Positions 8,926-19,000 of a stretch of 44,607 nt of DNA are shown piece by piece (the first letter of the stretch is position 1; each line of letters opens with the position of its first letter). Source of the stretch: Bacteroidales bacterium (GTDB taxonomy: Bacteria; Bacteroidota; Bacteroidia; Bacteroidales; UBA932); contig JAGAAY010000041.1 of NCBI GenBank assembly GCA_017615065.1, forward strand, positions 1 through 44,607, written 5' to 3'. The notes beneath the pieces are model-generated. The model saw only the letters and a program-made list of their open reading frames with translations, ran no database searches and was not told the origin of the DNA. Made by a program: the position numbers and the translations under genes.

Positions 8926-11361
8926 ATGGAAAAGCATTTCAAAATGATTCTGTTTCTCACTCTTCTCATGCTTCTTACGGGAAGCTGTGGAGAAAGGCAG
9001 CCTTCTGATAACGGAGTGCCGCTCACGGTTTCTCCGAATTCGGCCACATTCGTCGGCCTGGGTGAGCAGAAAACGTTTTCCGTTACTTCAGCCACGGACT
9101 GGCTTGCGCGCAGCAACCAGTCCTGGCTGAAGCTGGTCACGGCATCGGGCAAGGGCGGTACGGCTGCAACCCAGATGGTTGTAATGGCCGATGAGAACAA
9201 GACCGATGCGGAAAGGTCGGCACAGCTCACGGTCTCCAACCTGGGCAAAGAAAGCGTTGTGCTGGAGATTAAGCAGGAAGCCGGTGTGCAGGGTGGCGTA
9301 GTAGACCAGAAGGGTATTGCCACTGCGGAAGACCTTCTTGCTTTCGCCCGGGCGGCCAACGGAGACGGCTCCATGACCCCTTTCCTTGTGGACGGCGTAG
9401 TGAAGATTCTCAACGACATCGACTGCTCCTCCATCAAGGACTGGATTCCCGCCGGCAGCGAGACCGTGCCTTTGACATACAGCATCAACGGCAACGGAAA
9501 ATCCCTGAAGAACGTTAACTGGAAGGTCGACCTGTCCAAATACCCGCATGCCGGACTTATCGGCTATGCCAGGAATATCACCGTCTCCAAGCTCACTTTC
9601 GGTGCCGATGGTGACAAGGTGACGTTCAACGGCGGCAGCGGAAAAGCCCGCATCGGCGGAATTGTCGGTTACGGCGTGGGCCTCAACATGAACAAGGTGA
9701 CCAACAATGTCGATCTTGTGGTGAGCGGAACGTCCCTCACGGGTAACAACCTGATTATCGGCGGCCTTGTCGGCTATCAGGATTCGGCATCGGCCTTGGG
9801 CGGAGATCTCCAGACAACGCATGGATGCGTGAACAAGGGCGATGTGACAGTTTCCGTCGTAGCCCTGGCGGGCGGTCTGGCCGGTTACAATTCCGGTGTA
9901 ATTACCAATTGTACAAACTACGGAACCATCACTGCACAAAGCAACAGTTCTTACGGCCCCGGCTGGCTCAGTTCTTACAATGCGAACAAGGCCAACGCCA
10001 CCTCAAATTACGGCTATGGCTTCGTGGGCAAGACTCCCGCGATGCTCACCAATGCCGTATTCAACGGTGTGGAGGGCTTCGACCTGGAGAACAACACCGT
10101 AGACTGGACCCTGGACGCATACTACGACTGGGAGGAGCTGGAAACCCGCCAGCTGCATTCCGGCGTTGTGTACCACCACTATTCCTGCACAAATGTGCCC
10201 CGTCACATCTTCGTGCTGGAAGTAGACCTGAAGGATCCCGGAATCGAGATCACATCGGCATTCGCCAATGATATCGTTCCCAATCCTAACGGCAATTCCA
10301 ACAGCAACAACGGCTTCAACAAGCGCGAACTCCTGTCGCAGCTCTGTGCCCGCAAACGCTCCGAGGGACAGAAGATCCTGGGCGGAATCAACTGCTCGTT
10401 CTTCGATTCCAACGACGGTTTCCCGCGCGGCCATCACGTGGAGGACGGGCAGCCGGTGTACATCAACAATCCGGCTGTAGTAAATGCCCTGACAAATCAT
10501 AAGTGGGGCTTTACGGTGTTTACGGATGCCACCGCATCCTGCGGAGTGAAGAAGTTTACGGGCAAAATGCGCGCAGCAGGCAAGGAGTACAGCTACTATT
10601 CCGTAAATGACACTATCCTGCGCCATACGTCAAAGGCATATCAGGCAAATCTGTTTACTTCCAGATATGTCCGCCAGCCGTATTCCGCGTATCCGAAGAT
10701 CCTGAACGAACTGGCCGCAGACGCGCTTTATGTCGTATGCGAGTATACCGGCAGTCCGATGACGGTGAATACCGGATATGCCTCCGCCAGGGTTGTTGAT
10801 ATCAGGGACGGCCGCTTCACTCCGCTGACAGACCTTCCTTACCAGACGAAGAGCAACAGGGTGGTGGTTGCAATGTCAGGCGACATGGCTTCCCTCTGGA
10901 GCAGTAGCGTCAAGGTAGGGGATACGGTGGAATTCCGCTGTGACATTTCCATCGACGGAGATGCTTCCAAGCCGATACTCACGCTGGATTCCACCATGTA
11001 CCAGGTGATGACCAACGGCAATGACGCGTCCGAAACCCCCGGCACAAATTCCAATCTGTACCTCAAGTTCGATCCCAAGACATTCCCTGTCGTCAGTGCC
11101 GACCGCAGCAAAGTGTGGCTCGTGGAAGTGGACGGCAGGCAGATTTCCCCGTCCTGGTATTCCCTGGGCGTGAAGGGATACGAGATGTACCGTATCGGCA
11201 AGAAACTCGGCGGTGCCTGGGTAACCGGTATGGACGGAGGCGGATCATCGGCCATGTGGGTGTGGAATCCCTCCAAGGGAAGCGGAGCCCTGGTCACGCG
11301 TCCCTGCGACAGCAAAGGCGAACGCAGCTGCATGACTTATGTACTTGTGAGAGAAAAATAA
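8926..11361 (+). CDS. BACON/GLUG lipoprotein with C-terminal phosphodiester glycosidase (NAGPA/DUF2233) domain
   Basis: This 811-residue lipoprotein (lipid cysteine near 21, TGSC) appears to be a surface enzyme. A BACON-type beta-sandwich spans about 33-118, then a short beta-helix region with GLUG-like repeats (about 125-345, e.g. GGIVGYG and GGLAGYNSGVITNCTNYG). The C-terminal half (about 400-811) resembles the NAGPA/DUF2233 family, which cleaves N-acetylglucosamine or a similar sugar from a phosphodiester. Family hallmarks seen are GGINCSFFD near 486-494, FPRGHHVEDG, and the motif MDGGGSSAM near 769-777 ahead of the C-terminus. In the family these segments line the active site. The gene starts 3 nt after susD. 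Combining a glycan-binding-like front end with a phosphodiesterase makes it the most informative clue to the operon's substrate. Catalysis on a specific substrate is inferred only. Confidence 0.85.
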   Translation: MEKHFKMILFLTLLMLLTGSCGERQPSDNGVPLTVSPNSATFVGLGEQKTFSVTSATDWLARSNQSWLKLVTASGKGGTAATQMVVMADENKTDAERSAQLTVSNLGKESVVLEIKQEAGVQGGVVDQKGIATAEDLLAFARAANGDGSMTPFLVDGVVKILNDIDCSSIKDWIPAGSETVPLTYSINGNGKSLKNVNWKVDLSKYPHAGLIGYARNITVSKLTFGADGDKVTFNGGSGKARIGGIVGYGVGLNMNKVTNNVDLVVSGTSLTGNNLIIGGLVGYQDSASALGGDLQTTHGCVNKGDVTVSVVALAGGLAGYNSGVITNCTNYGTITAQSNSSYGPGWLSSYNANKANATSNYGYGFVGKTPAMLTNAVFNGVEGFDLENNTVDWTLDAYYDWEELETRQLHSGVVYHHYSCTNVPRHIFVLEVDLKDPGIEITSAFANDIVPNPNGNSNSNNGFNKRELLSQLCARKRSEGQKILGGINCSFFDSNDGFPRGHHVEDGQPVYINNPAVVNALTNHKWGFTVFTDATASCGVKKFTGKMRAAGKEYSYYSVNDTILRHTSKAYQANLFTSRYVRQPYSAYPKILNELAADALYVVCEYTGSPMTVNTGYASARVVDIRDGRFTPLTDLPYQTKSNRVVVAMSGDMASLWSSSVKVGDTVEFRCDISIDGDASKPILTLDSTMYQVMTNGNDASETPGTNSNLYLKFDPKTFPVVSADRSKVWLVEVDGRQISPSWYSLGVKGYEMYRIGKKLGGAWVTGMDGGGSSAMWVWNPSKGSGALVTRPCDSKGERSCMTYVLVREK

Positions 11362-11376
11362 TTAACCTTATATAAT

Positions 11377-13056
11377 ATGAAAGCACTGAAACTTATTTCG
11401 GCGGCAATGCTCATCGGAGCGGTGGTTGCTGTTTCCTGTAAGAAGCAGGAGAAGGAATACACCCTCACTGTCGACCGGACGGCCATCGCAGACGTGGCCG
11501 CAAACAACCCCGGAGTGGAAACGCTGGTGATTACCACCGACGCTCCCTCATGGATCCTCACTGCACCCGACTGGGTTACACCTTCGGCCAGCTTCGGCGA
11601 GGGTAGCCCCAACGGCTCAATCGTAACGTTCACGATTGCTTCCAACTACAAGAACGAGGCAACAGAAACCAAGCCCCGCAGCGGTGAAATCAAGATTTCG
11701 GGCGGAAAGAAGTCAGTCACCGTTCCCATCAACCAGCTGGGGCACAAGGCCGTCATCGACCCGAATGCCAGCATCGGCGGTATCACCGACATGAAGGAAT
11801 TCATGGACTTCATCGCGGCTGTGAACGACGGTGAAGCCCCTATCCGCTGGATGAACGAAAAGATGGAGGTTGAACTGAAGACCGACATCGACCTTTCGGG
11901 CTTGACCGAATGGACGCCTATCGGCAATGTGGAATCCTCCGGAAACGGCAACAACGCTTCCAACGCCAAGGGCAATCCTTTTGCCTTCGTATTCGACGGC
12001 GGCGGACACACCATCAGGAACTTCAACGTAACCACGACTGTGGGCGACGGAAAGACCTGGGGTCTGTTCGGTTATCTCTCGCACGCTACCGTGAAGAACC
12101 TCAATGTTGAGGCCGACCTGAACATTGCTGCAAACGGTGCTGCCGATGCCGGCGTGGTGGTTGGAACAGCGTACTGCTCCACCATAGAGAACGTCAAGGT
12201 CAACGCTAAGATTACTTCTGCCGGTGCTGCTACCGGAGCGCGCTTTGCAATTGGCGGTATCGCAGGCTTTTTGTTCTCTTCATACAATACCGACGAGGTT
12301 GTGGCATATGACAGTTACATCAAGAACTGCGAAGTGACGGCTGTAGTGAATATTGACTGCGGAGCCAATACCGCGAACGGCGCCGGTTGCGTGATGTACG
12401 GCGGTATCGCCGGATTCTCCACCAACGTTAAGGACGAATCCCGCAACCATATCGAGAACTGCGTGAACAACGGTACGATGACCGTGAATATCGGCCGTTG
12501 CAGCGGTATTTGCCCTACGGCCAACTATGGTACATATATGGAGCACTGCACCAACAATGCATCACAGGTGAACACGATCGTCAATGGCCGAGTGGGCCAG
12601 ATCTGCTGCAACCTGAGCGTGAATTCCCACATTATCGACTGCGTGAACAACGGTGACCTGACCACAACAGATTCGCAGACCACGACTGCTGCAATCGTCG
12701 CCCTTCTCGGTGATGACAGCGTCTATGTCGAAGGCGGAGAACGTACCGTCAATACCGGTACGATTATCGGCGGCAACACGAAGTACCTGAGCCTCCTGAA
12801 CGCGAACAACAACAAGTTTGACCACGTTTCCAACTGTGTCCTGAGCGGAAAACTCGGAGTATACAAGGCCGACGGCAACCATGAAATGTATGCCGTGAAT
12901 TCTTCAAATATCATGGAGAATATCGGCTACATCAATGCCTCTTATGCAACAAAGGTTACCAACATTACCTACGTGAGTGCCACGGGTGAGGACGATACTC
13001 CTACCGCCGGAGGCGGCATTACCGATCTGGACCCCGTTGATGATACATGGAATTAA
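11377..13056 (+). CDS. BACON-domain lipoprotein with one type-A beta-helix module
   Basis: The 559-residue lipoprotein has a lipobox ending VAVSC (cysteine near 21), a BACON-like domain at about 30-125 (ITTDAPSWILTAPDWVTPS is characteristic), and then one module of about 410 residues rich in GLUG-like turns. Typical turns are GGIAGFS, NHIENCVNNGTMTV, NIGRCSGI and DCVNNGDL. Each module opens with a helix of the type MKEFMDFIAAVNDG, then DIDLSGLTEWTPIGN and FDGGGHTIRNF. The regular Asn/Cys-rich turns suggest a right-handed beta-helix. No catalytic motif is seen, so a surface binding or scaffold role is inferred. It lies 15 nt after the previous gene and 12 nt before the next, inside the operon. 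Confidence 0.85.
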   Translation: MKALKLISAAMLIGAVVAVSCKKQEKEYTLTVDRTAIADVAANNPGVETLVITTDAPSWILTAPDWVTPSASFGEGSPNGSIVTFTIASNYKNEATETKPRSGEIKISGGKKSVTVPINQLGHKAVIDPNASIGGITDMKEFMDFIAAVNDGEAPIRWMNEKMEVELKTDIDLSGLTEWTPIGNVESSGNGNNASNAKGNPFAFVFDGGGHTIRNFNVTTTVGDGKTWGLFGYLSHATVKNLNVEADLNIAANGAADAGVVVGTAYCSTIENVKVNAKITSAGAATGARFAIGGIAGFLFSSYNTDEVVAYDSYIKNCEVTAVVNIDCGANTANGAGCVMYGGIAGFSTNVKDESRNHIENCVNNGTMTVNIGRCSGICPTANYGTYMEHCTNNASQVNTIVNGRVGQICCNLSVNSHIIDCVNNGDLTTTDSQTTTAAIVALLGDDSVYVEGGERTVNTGTIIGGNTKYLSLLNANNNKFDHVSNCVLSGKLGVYKADGNHEMYAVNSSNIMENIGYINASYATKVTNITYVSATGEDDTPTAGGGITDLDPVDDTWN

Positions 13057-13068
13057 GAATCTGTAGCT

Positions 13069-15069
13069 ATGAAAAAGTATATGATATTTGCCGCCATCGC
13101 GGCAGCGGTTCTGGCCGCAGGTTGTAACAAGGAACAGACTCTCCAGGAGCCGAAGACTGTGCTTACTGCCGATCTTGGTTCCCTTACCAAGACATCTATT
13201 GACGGTGTGAAGGTGAGCTGGACAGCCGGGGACGCCATCAATGTCAACGGTATGGCTTCGAGTGCCATTACCGAGGATGCGGCCCAGGCCACGTTCGAAT
13301 TCAGGAGTTTCCTGAAAGCCCCTTACAAGGCTCTGTATCCCACTTCTATCTATAAGGATGCATCAACCGTTACCCTTCCCGCTATCTGGGATATGGAAAA
13401 GTTCAAGATCTCGCTGGGCGGTTATACCGAAAGCGGAGACAACATTTCTTTCAAGGCCCTCACGGCCCTGTTGAAGATTTCCGTTACCGGTGAAAACACC
13501 ACTCTGAAGGATATCACCCTGAAGGGCCTTGGCGATGAGCAGCTCTGCGGTGATTTCACCATCGACTTCACCACTCTTTCGCTTGTCGGAGCTTCCACCG
13601 CGGAGGCCGACAAGGTGATCAAGATCAATGTGAACAAGGAACTTTCCTCCACTCCGCTGGTGGTTTACATTCCGATTCCCGCCGGAACCTATGCTTCCGG
13701 TTATCAGGTCGACCTGCTCAACAGCGAAGGCAAAATCATGCGCCAGGCAGTGACGGCACGTACCGTAAAGGCCGGCGAGCTTCGCGAAATGCCTGTGCTT
13801 GCGTACGCTCCCAATGTGTCCGACGATCCCAACATCGGCGGTATTCCGGATGCTGCTGAACTGCTTGCCTTTGCCGCTGCGGTAAACGACGGCCGTTCCA
13901 TCAGCCGCTGGATCAACAATTCCACCGGCGCGGTTGAACTGCTTGCCGATATCGACCTTGGCGGGCAGGAGTGGACTCCCATCGGACAGAGTACCATGTC
14001 TGCCTGGACTCATGTGAATCTTACTACAGACGGTGTGGAATTCGTTGGAACATTCGACGGAAAGGGACACACCATTAAGAATCTTGCCATGTCGTTTGAA
14101 AATTCCGGAAGCTGGAAAACATTCGGATTCTTCGGCTGTATCGGTAATGGTTCCGTGGTTAAGAACATCACCTTTGATGCCAGTTGCTCCATGAACATTT
14201 CTGCTTCATTTGGTGGTGCATTCGGAGTATTGGCCGGTCTTGTCAAGGGCGCTACCATCGACAATATTACCAACTATGCTCACATTACCGGTGGCGGTAC
14301 AACGTCTCTGGTCAACGGGGCGAACGGCAGGATGGCAGTTGGCGGAATTATCGGCGAAGCTCATCCCGACAATGTGGAGGCAATCCTGTCCAACCTGCAT
14401 AATTATGGACAGATTGGATCTTCAGGGGCTATTTTCGATGCGAAAAATAATGTGCAGACTGGTGCCAACACTGTGCACGTAGGCGGTATTGCCGGATTTA
14501 CCACCAATACGAACAATACTACCAATGTGACAGTAACCGACTGTATCAATGACGGTGATATTTATACCAACGTCGGACGAGCTTCAGGCATTGTGGCAGC
14601 AGCCAACAGGTATACCAAACTGAAGAACTGTACCAATAACGGTAATCAGTCCAATTCATTCAGCGGAAACGCCCGTCTTGCCAATATAACATGTATTGCC
14701 GGTATTGGCTCGGTTCTGGAGGATGTTTGCAACAAGGGCAATCTCATTGCACCGGCAGCTGCTTCTGCCGCTGGAGTCCTCTGCCTTGTTAATGACGATA
14801 CGTTGGAGATTACCCGTTGCAGCAGCATTGGTGCTACCATTGTATGTACCGGTTTTGACATTGAACACAATAAAGTCACATATGCCGGCGTTCTTTATGG
14901 CCAATGCAACAAGGCTGCTGTCTTCTCCGGTTGTTCCGTGAGCGGTAAAGTTGGAAAAACGGTCGATGCTCTGCTGACGCTGACGGCCGAGAATTATTTC
15001 CCCTTCGTCGGTCAGGCGAATGCCGGAAATACAACTATATCAACGGAGAACATCAAGTTTGCTGAATGA
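13069..15069 (+). CDS. Fimbrillin-like lipoprotein with one type-B beta-helix module
   Basis: The 666-residue lipoprotein (LAAGC, cysteine at 19) begins with a fimbrillin-like beta-sandwich region of about 30-250. Signs of this are KTSIDGVKVSWTAGDAINVNG, LYPTSIY and a hydrophobic LLKISV strand, as in Mfa-like/FimA-related proteins. From about 258 to the end runs a type-B beta-helix module: AELLAFAAAVNDG, DIDLGGQEWTPIGQ, FDGKGHTIKNLAMSF, GFFGCIGNGSVVKNITFDASC, ITGGGTTSL, and the tail LTLTAENYFPFVGQANAG. The same tail closes the 16025 and 19662 gene products. No enzyme motif is seen. The stop overlaps the next start by 4 nt (ATGA), implying translational coupling to the phosphatase gene. Confidence 0.83.
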   Translation: MKKYMIFAAIAAAVLAAGCNKEQTLQEPKTVLTADLGSLTKTSIDGVKVSWTAGDAINVNGMASSAITEDAAQATFEFRSFLKAPYKALYPTSIYKDASTVTLPAIWDMEKFKISLGGYTESGDNISFKALTALLKISVTGENTTLKDITLKGLGDEQLCGDFTIDFTTLSLVGASTAEADKVIKINVNKELSSTPLVVYIPIPAGTYASGYQVDLLNSEGKIMRQAVTARTVKAGELREMPVLAYAPNVSDDPNIGGIPDAAELLAFAAAVNDGRSISRWINNSTGAVELLADIDLGGQEWTPIGQSTMSAWTHVNLTTDGVEFVGTFDGKGHTIKNLAMSFENSGSWKTFGFFGCIGNGSVVKNITFDASCSMNISASFGGAFGVLAGLVKGATIDNITNYAHITGGGTTSLVNGANGRMAVGGIIGEAHPDNVEAILSNLHNYGQIGSSGAIFDAKNNVQTGANTVHVGGIAGFTTNTNNTTNVTVTDCINDGDIYTNVGRASGIVAAANRYTKLKNCTNNGNQSNSFSGNARLANITCIAGIGSVLEDVCNKGNLIAPAAASAAGVLCLVNDDTLEITRCSSIGATIVCTGFDIEHNKVTYAGVLYGQCNKAAVFSGCSVSGKVGKTVDALLTLTAENYFPFVGQANAGNTTISTENIKFAE

Positions 15070-16028
15070 AACGTTTTCTGATAGTAAGTTTCCTGCTTCT
15101 TTCCCTTTCCTGCCTCGCTTGCGGGAAAGGGAAGGAGGTGAGGATCCTGTACTGGAACATCCAGAACGGGATGTGGCACGACCAGGGCAACAACTACGAT
15201 AATTTCGTGAACTTTGTCAAGGAAGTGGATCCGGATATCTGCGTCTGGTGCGAAGCCGAGTCGCGTTACGTTACCGACACCTGCACAAAGATGAAGATTC
15301 CCGAGGACCAGTATCTTCCATGGAACTGGGACGTGCTTGCGGCCCGGTACGGGCACAAGTATGTGCTCATTTCCGGTAAACGGGATACGTTCCCTCAGGT
15401 GATAACATCCAAGTATCCGCTGAGGATCGTCAAACGCATTACCGGCAATGGGGACGACATTATCGTAGCCCACGGGGCCGGCTGGGCCAAGGTCGACCTG
15501 GGAAAGGGACAGGAACTGAACCTGGTAACAGTTCATACCTGGCCGCAGAAATATGCATATAAGGCCGAAGACCGGGATGCATCGGCAGCGGAGCATGGCG
15601 GGGATCTTTTCCGCGCCACGGAAATCCGCTATATCTGCGAAGAGACCATCGGCACAGTTCCAGGGGCGCAGAATCAGTTCTGGCTGATGTGCGGCGATTT
15701 CAACTCCATTTCCTCCGTGGACAACGCCGAGTATAAGAAGGATCTTTCCGACAAGGCGTTCCTGGTGCATGACTATGTCCGTGGCAATACTCCTTATATC
15801 GACGTTATCGAGAGGATGTATCCCGGGCAGTTTTTCAAGAGCACTTTCTCCGGAAGGCGCATCGATATGGTGTATGTTACACCTGCGCTTTACGATAAAA
15901 TTACTTTCGCAACGCATCTGTATGACGGCTTTGCGGAGGCATCGAGGGATCCGCGCGGAAAGGCGGTGAACAATTTCTGCCATCCGTCCGACCATTATCC
16001 GATTTTGGTAAAATTTAAAGTAAAATGA
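15066..16028 (+). CDS. Endonuclease/exonuclease/phosphatase (EEP)-fold lipoprotein
   Basis: The 320-residue product belongs to the metal-dependent EEP superfamily, which includes inositol-polyphosphate 5-phosphatases, sphingomyelinases and DNase I. A lipobox (SCLAC, cysteine near 19) predicts membrane anchoring outside the cytoplasm. Conserved EEP positions are present in order: Asn in YWNIQNG (31), Glu in VWCEAES (63), His in VHTWPQ, Asp/Asn in CGDFNS, Asp in RRIDMVYV, and the terminal HPSDHYP (Asp309/His310). All catalytic elements look intact. It overlaps both neighbours by 4 nt (ATGA), so it is embedded in the operon and translated with it. Between a phosphodiester glycosidase and a histidine phosphatase, a phosphoester-cleaving role on the imported substrate is more attractive than nucleic-acid degradation, but a surface nuclease is not excluded. 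Confidence 0.88.
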   Translation: MKRFLIVSFLLLSLSCLACGKGKEVRILYWNIQNGMWHDQGNNYDNFVNFVKEVDPDICVWCEAESRYVTDTCTKMKIPEDQYLPWNWDVLAARYGHKYVLISGKRDTFPQVITSKYPLRIVKRITGNGDDIIVAHGAGWAKVDLGKGQELNLVTVHTWPQKYAYKAEDRDASAAEHGGDLFRATEIRYICEETIGTVPGAQNQFWLMCGDFNSISSVDNAEYKKDLSDKAFLVHDYVRGNTPYIDVIERMYPGQFFKSTFSGRRIDMVYVTPALYDKITFATHLYDGFAEASRDPRGKAVNNFCHPSDHYPILVKFKVK

Positions 16029-19000
16029 AGAATATTTTCCTGACATTAGCAGCCGTTTGTTCAATTCTTCTCACCGGTTGCAAGAAGGAACCCCCCGTGG
16101 AGCCGGATCCCGATAACGGCCAGGGGCAGGAACAGGAACAGCCCGATACTCCGCCGGTTCCGGAGGGCAAGGGCATCCGCAATGCAGAGGAATTCATCGC
16201 CTTTGCCACCGCGGTCAATGCGGGAGAATCCACCGCAGAGTGGGAAAATGAGGAAGGCTGGATCAACCTCCTTGCCGATATCGACTTCAGCGGTGTAACT
16301 TCCTGGACGCCGGTCGGCAATGCCGTGGCTCCATGGGCCGATTATAACCCGGTGGTAACCAGCGGGCACGCCTTTACCGGCAAATTCGACGGCAATGCGC
16401 ATCATATCAAGAACCTGGTCCTTGTTGATGATGTCAAGGCGGCGGGCGCACATTTCGGTATTTTCGGTTATCTGGGGAAGGACGCCATCGTCCAGAACTT
16501 TGTAATCGACGCCACCTGCTCACTCACCGTTACTTCTTCGGTGTCGCACAGCGCCGGCATGATTGCGGGCGTGCTGTATGATGCCACCGTGCGTGACGTT
16601 ACCAGCTATGCGCCCATGACCTATAAGGGCGGCGCCACCGGTTATTTCCACATGGCCCTCATCGGCGGCCTGTATGCCAATGAAACCGGCTGCACCGTGG
16701 ACAGCGTGCACAACAGGGGAGACATCCTTGCCGAAAACACCGCCAACCTGAACGCCGGCGCCACTGGCCTGCATGTCGCAGGTATCGTGGGATTCTCAAA
16801 CGCCGGAACCGCCAACAACATCATTTCCGCCTGTAACAACTACGGCGCAATGACATCGCAGGCAGGACGTACCGCAGGTATCCTGGGCGCAGCGAACAAG
16901 AACACTACGATTACCCAGTGCGAGAATCGCGGCAATCAGATCAACACCATGCCCAAAACCGACGGCGGACGTCTGGGCAACATCTGCTGCTATGTAAACA
17001 GCGGCTCCTCCATGTCTTACTGCAAGAACTACGGAAATCTCATTTCCACTACTTCGGGACGTGTGGGCGGCCTTGTTTCGCTTCCCAATGAAGGAAACTA
17101 TTCCAATAATGAAAATTACGGAGAGGTAATCTCCGACAGCGATTATCGCGGCGTATTCTTCGGTTATGTAACCCAGGCTGCCGCATTCAGCGGTGGCAAG
17201 GCCTCCGGCCGCGTGGGAAAATACAACAACGGAGAGTATGTCTACGACCTTTACAGCGAGAGCAGTAAGGTCCGCTATCTTGGCAAGGACGGCTCCAGCG
17301 GCAAAGCCACGTTTACGGATGTGGTAATCGACATCGCCACGGGAACTACTCCCATCGATCCGGATCCGGACATCAATGTACAGGCCGCTTTCCGCATCTT
17401 TTTCATCGGCAATTCATTTACCAAGGATGCCGTGGAGCATTTGCCCGGCATTGTGCATGCGGCTGGACTCAACGATATCCAGATGGTACATATGTACTAC
17501 GGCGGCCGCACGATTCCCGAGTACAACGACGGTTGGGAAACATCCACCGACTATCATTGCTATGTGTGCAATCCCGGCCAGACATCATGGACCGATATCA
17601 GCGGCAAGTCGCTTGCTGTGATTGCTTCAACGGGCAAATGGGATGTGGTCACCATCCAGGAGCATACCGGCCGTGAGCTGGCATGGGGCTGGACGGCGGC
17701 CGAGAAATCGGCAGTCCAGGGCCTTGTGGGCAAGGTAATGGATGCCCAGGAAGCCGCAGGCGGCAATCCCAAGCTCTATTATATCCTTTCGCAGGCCTAT
17801 CACAACCTTGGCAAGGCCCAGAATGTGACCAAGCCATTCACCAATACCGATGAGATGTGGACGGTTATCGCCGCACAGGGTAAGAGTGCGGTTGAGGAAT
17901 GCGGCTTCGACGGGGTTATCTCCACGGGAGCCATGCTGCAGAACCTGCGCACATCCGGGCTGAACAACGAAATGGGACTTACCCGTGACGGATATCATAT
18001 GGATTATGGAATTGCCCGTTACGGCGCTTCCTGCACCGTTTTTGAGACCGTCATCGGCCCGTTTAACGGGGATGTCAAACTGGACAATAACACTTATCGC
18101 ACCAGCGGAGATTCGCCAGTGGACGGCAGCTGGACTACGGCTATCACCGACAAGCGCGCGCCTATTGCGTTGAAGGCGGCCCGTTATGCCATCGCCAAGC
18201 CTTATGAGGTGACCGACATGGAGGGAGAAGGCGGCGAAGGCGGCGGTGAAGAGCCTCCGGTTGTGGAAGGGGAAAATATTTCCATTTCCTCTGCTGCCGA
18301 TCTCGTGGCTTTTGCCACCCGGGTAAACAGCGGCGATGAAGCGGCAATCAAGGCAACGGTTACTGTTACTGCCGATATAGACTGCGCTTCCATTACCTCC
18401 TGGACGCCTATCGGCAACTGCACACTGACCACCTGGGCCCACAACAACGCAGTGGTAACCGGCAACCTGTTTGCCGGCAAGTTCGACGGCGGGAATCACT
18501 CGATCAGGAACCTCAAGATGAGTTTCTCTCCTTCGGATGAAAACGCCGCATGGGGATTTTTCGGCGGCATCGGCTCGGGCGCCGAGGTGAAAAACATCGT
18601 CTTTGATGCATCGTGTTCGCTGCATATAGAGACTGGCAAAGCCGGCGTATTCGGCATGCTGGCGGGGCTTGTCCTGGATGCCGATGTGGACAATGTGAAG
18701 AATTACGGCCCTATAACCGGAGGCGGGACATCGGCTCTGGCAAACAACAATGCCGCCGGCCGTGTAGCAGTGGGCGGCATCATCGGCTGGGTGCATGCGG
18801 CAACGAGAGACCTCACCGTGAGCAATCTTTACAATGCGGGCCCCATCGGCACTTCTACTGCCATTTTCTCGCGTGGCGGAAACGCCGGTAATGGTGCCAA
18901 CGGCGTAATGCTCGGCGGCCTGGTGGGATTCTCATCCAACACGAACAACACCAAGGTCCAGACGCTGTCCAATCTTGTGAATGATGCCGATATCTATACC

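Noticed and set aside
17627-18796. 389-codon minus-strand open frame across the SGNH-containing lipoprotein
   Set aside because: The plus-strand frame shows catalytic motifs and repeats; the minus frame shows none.
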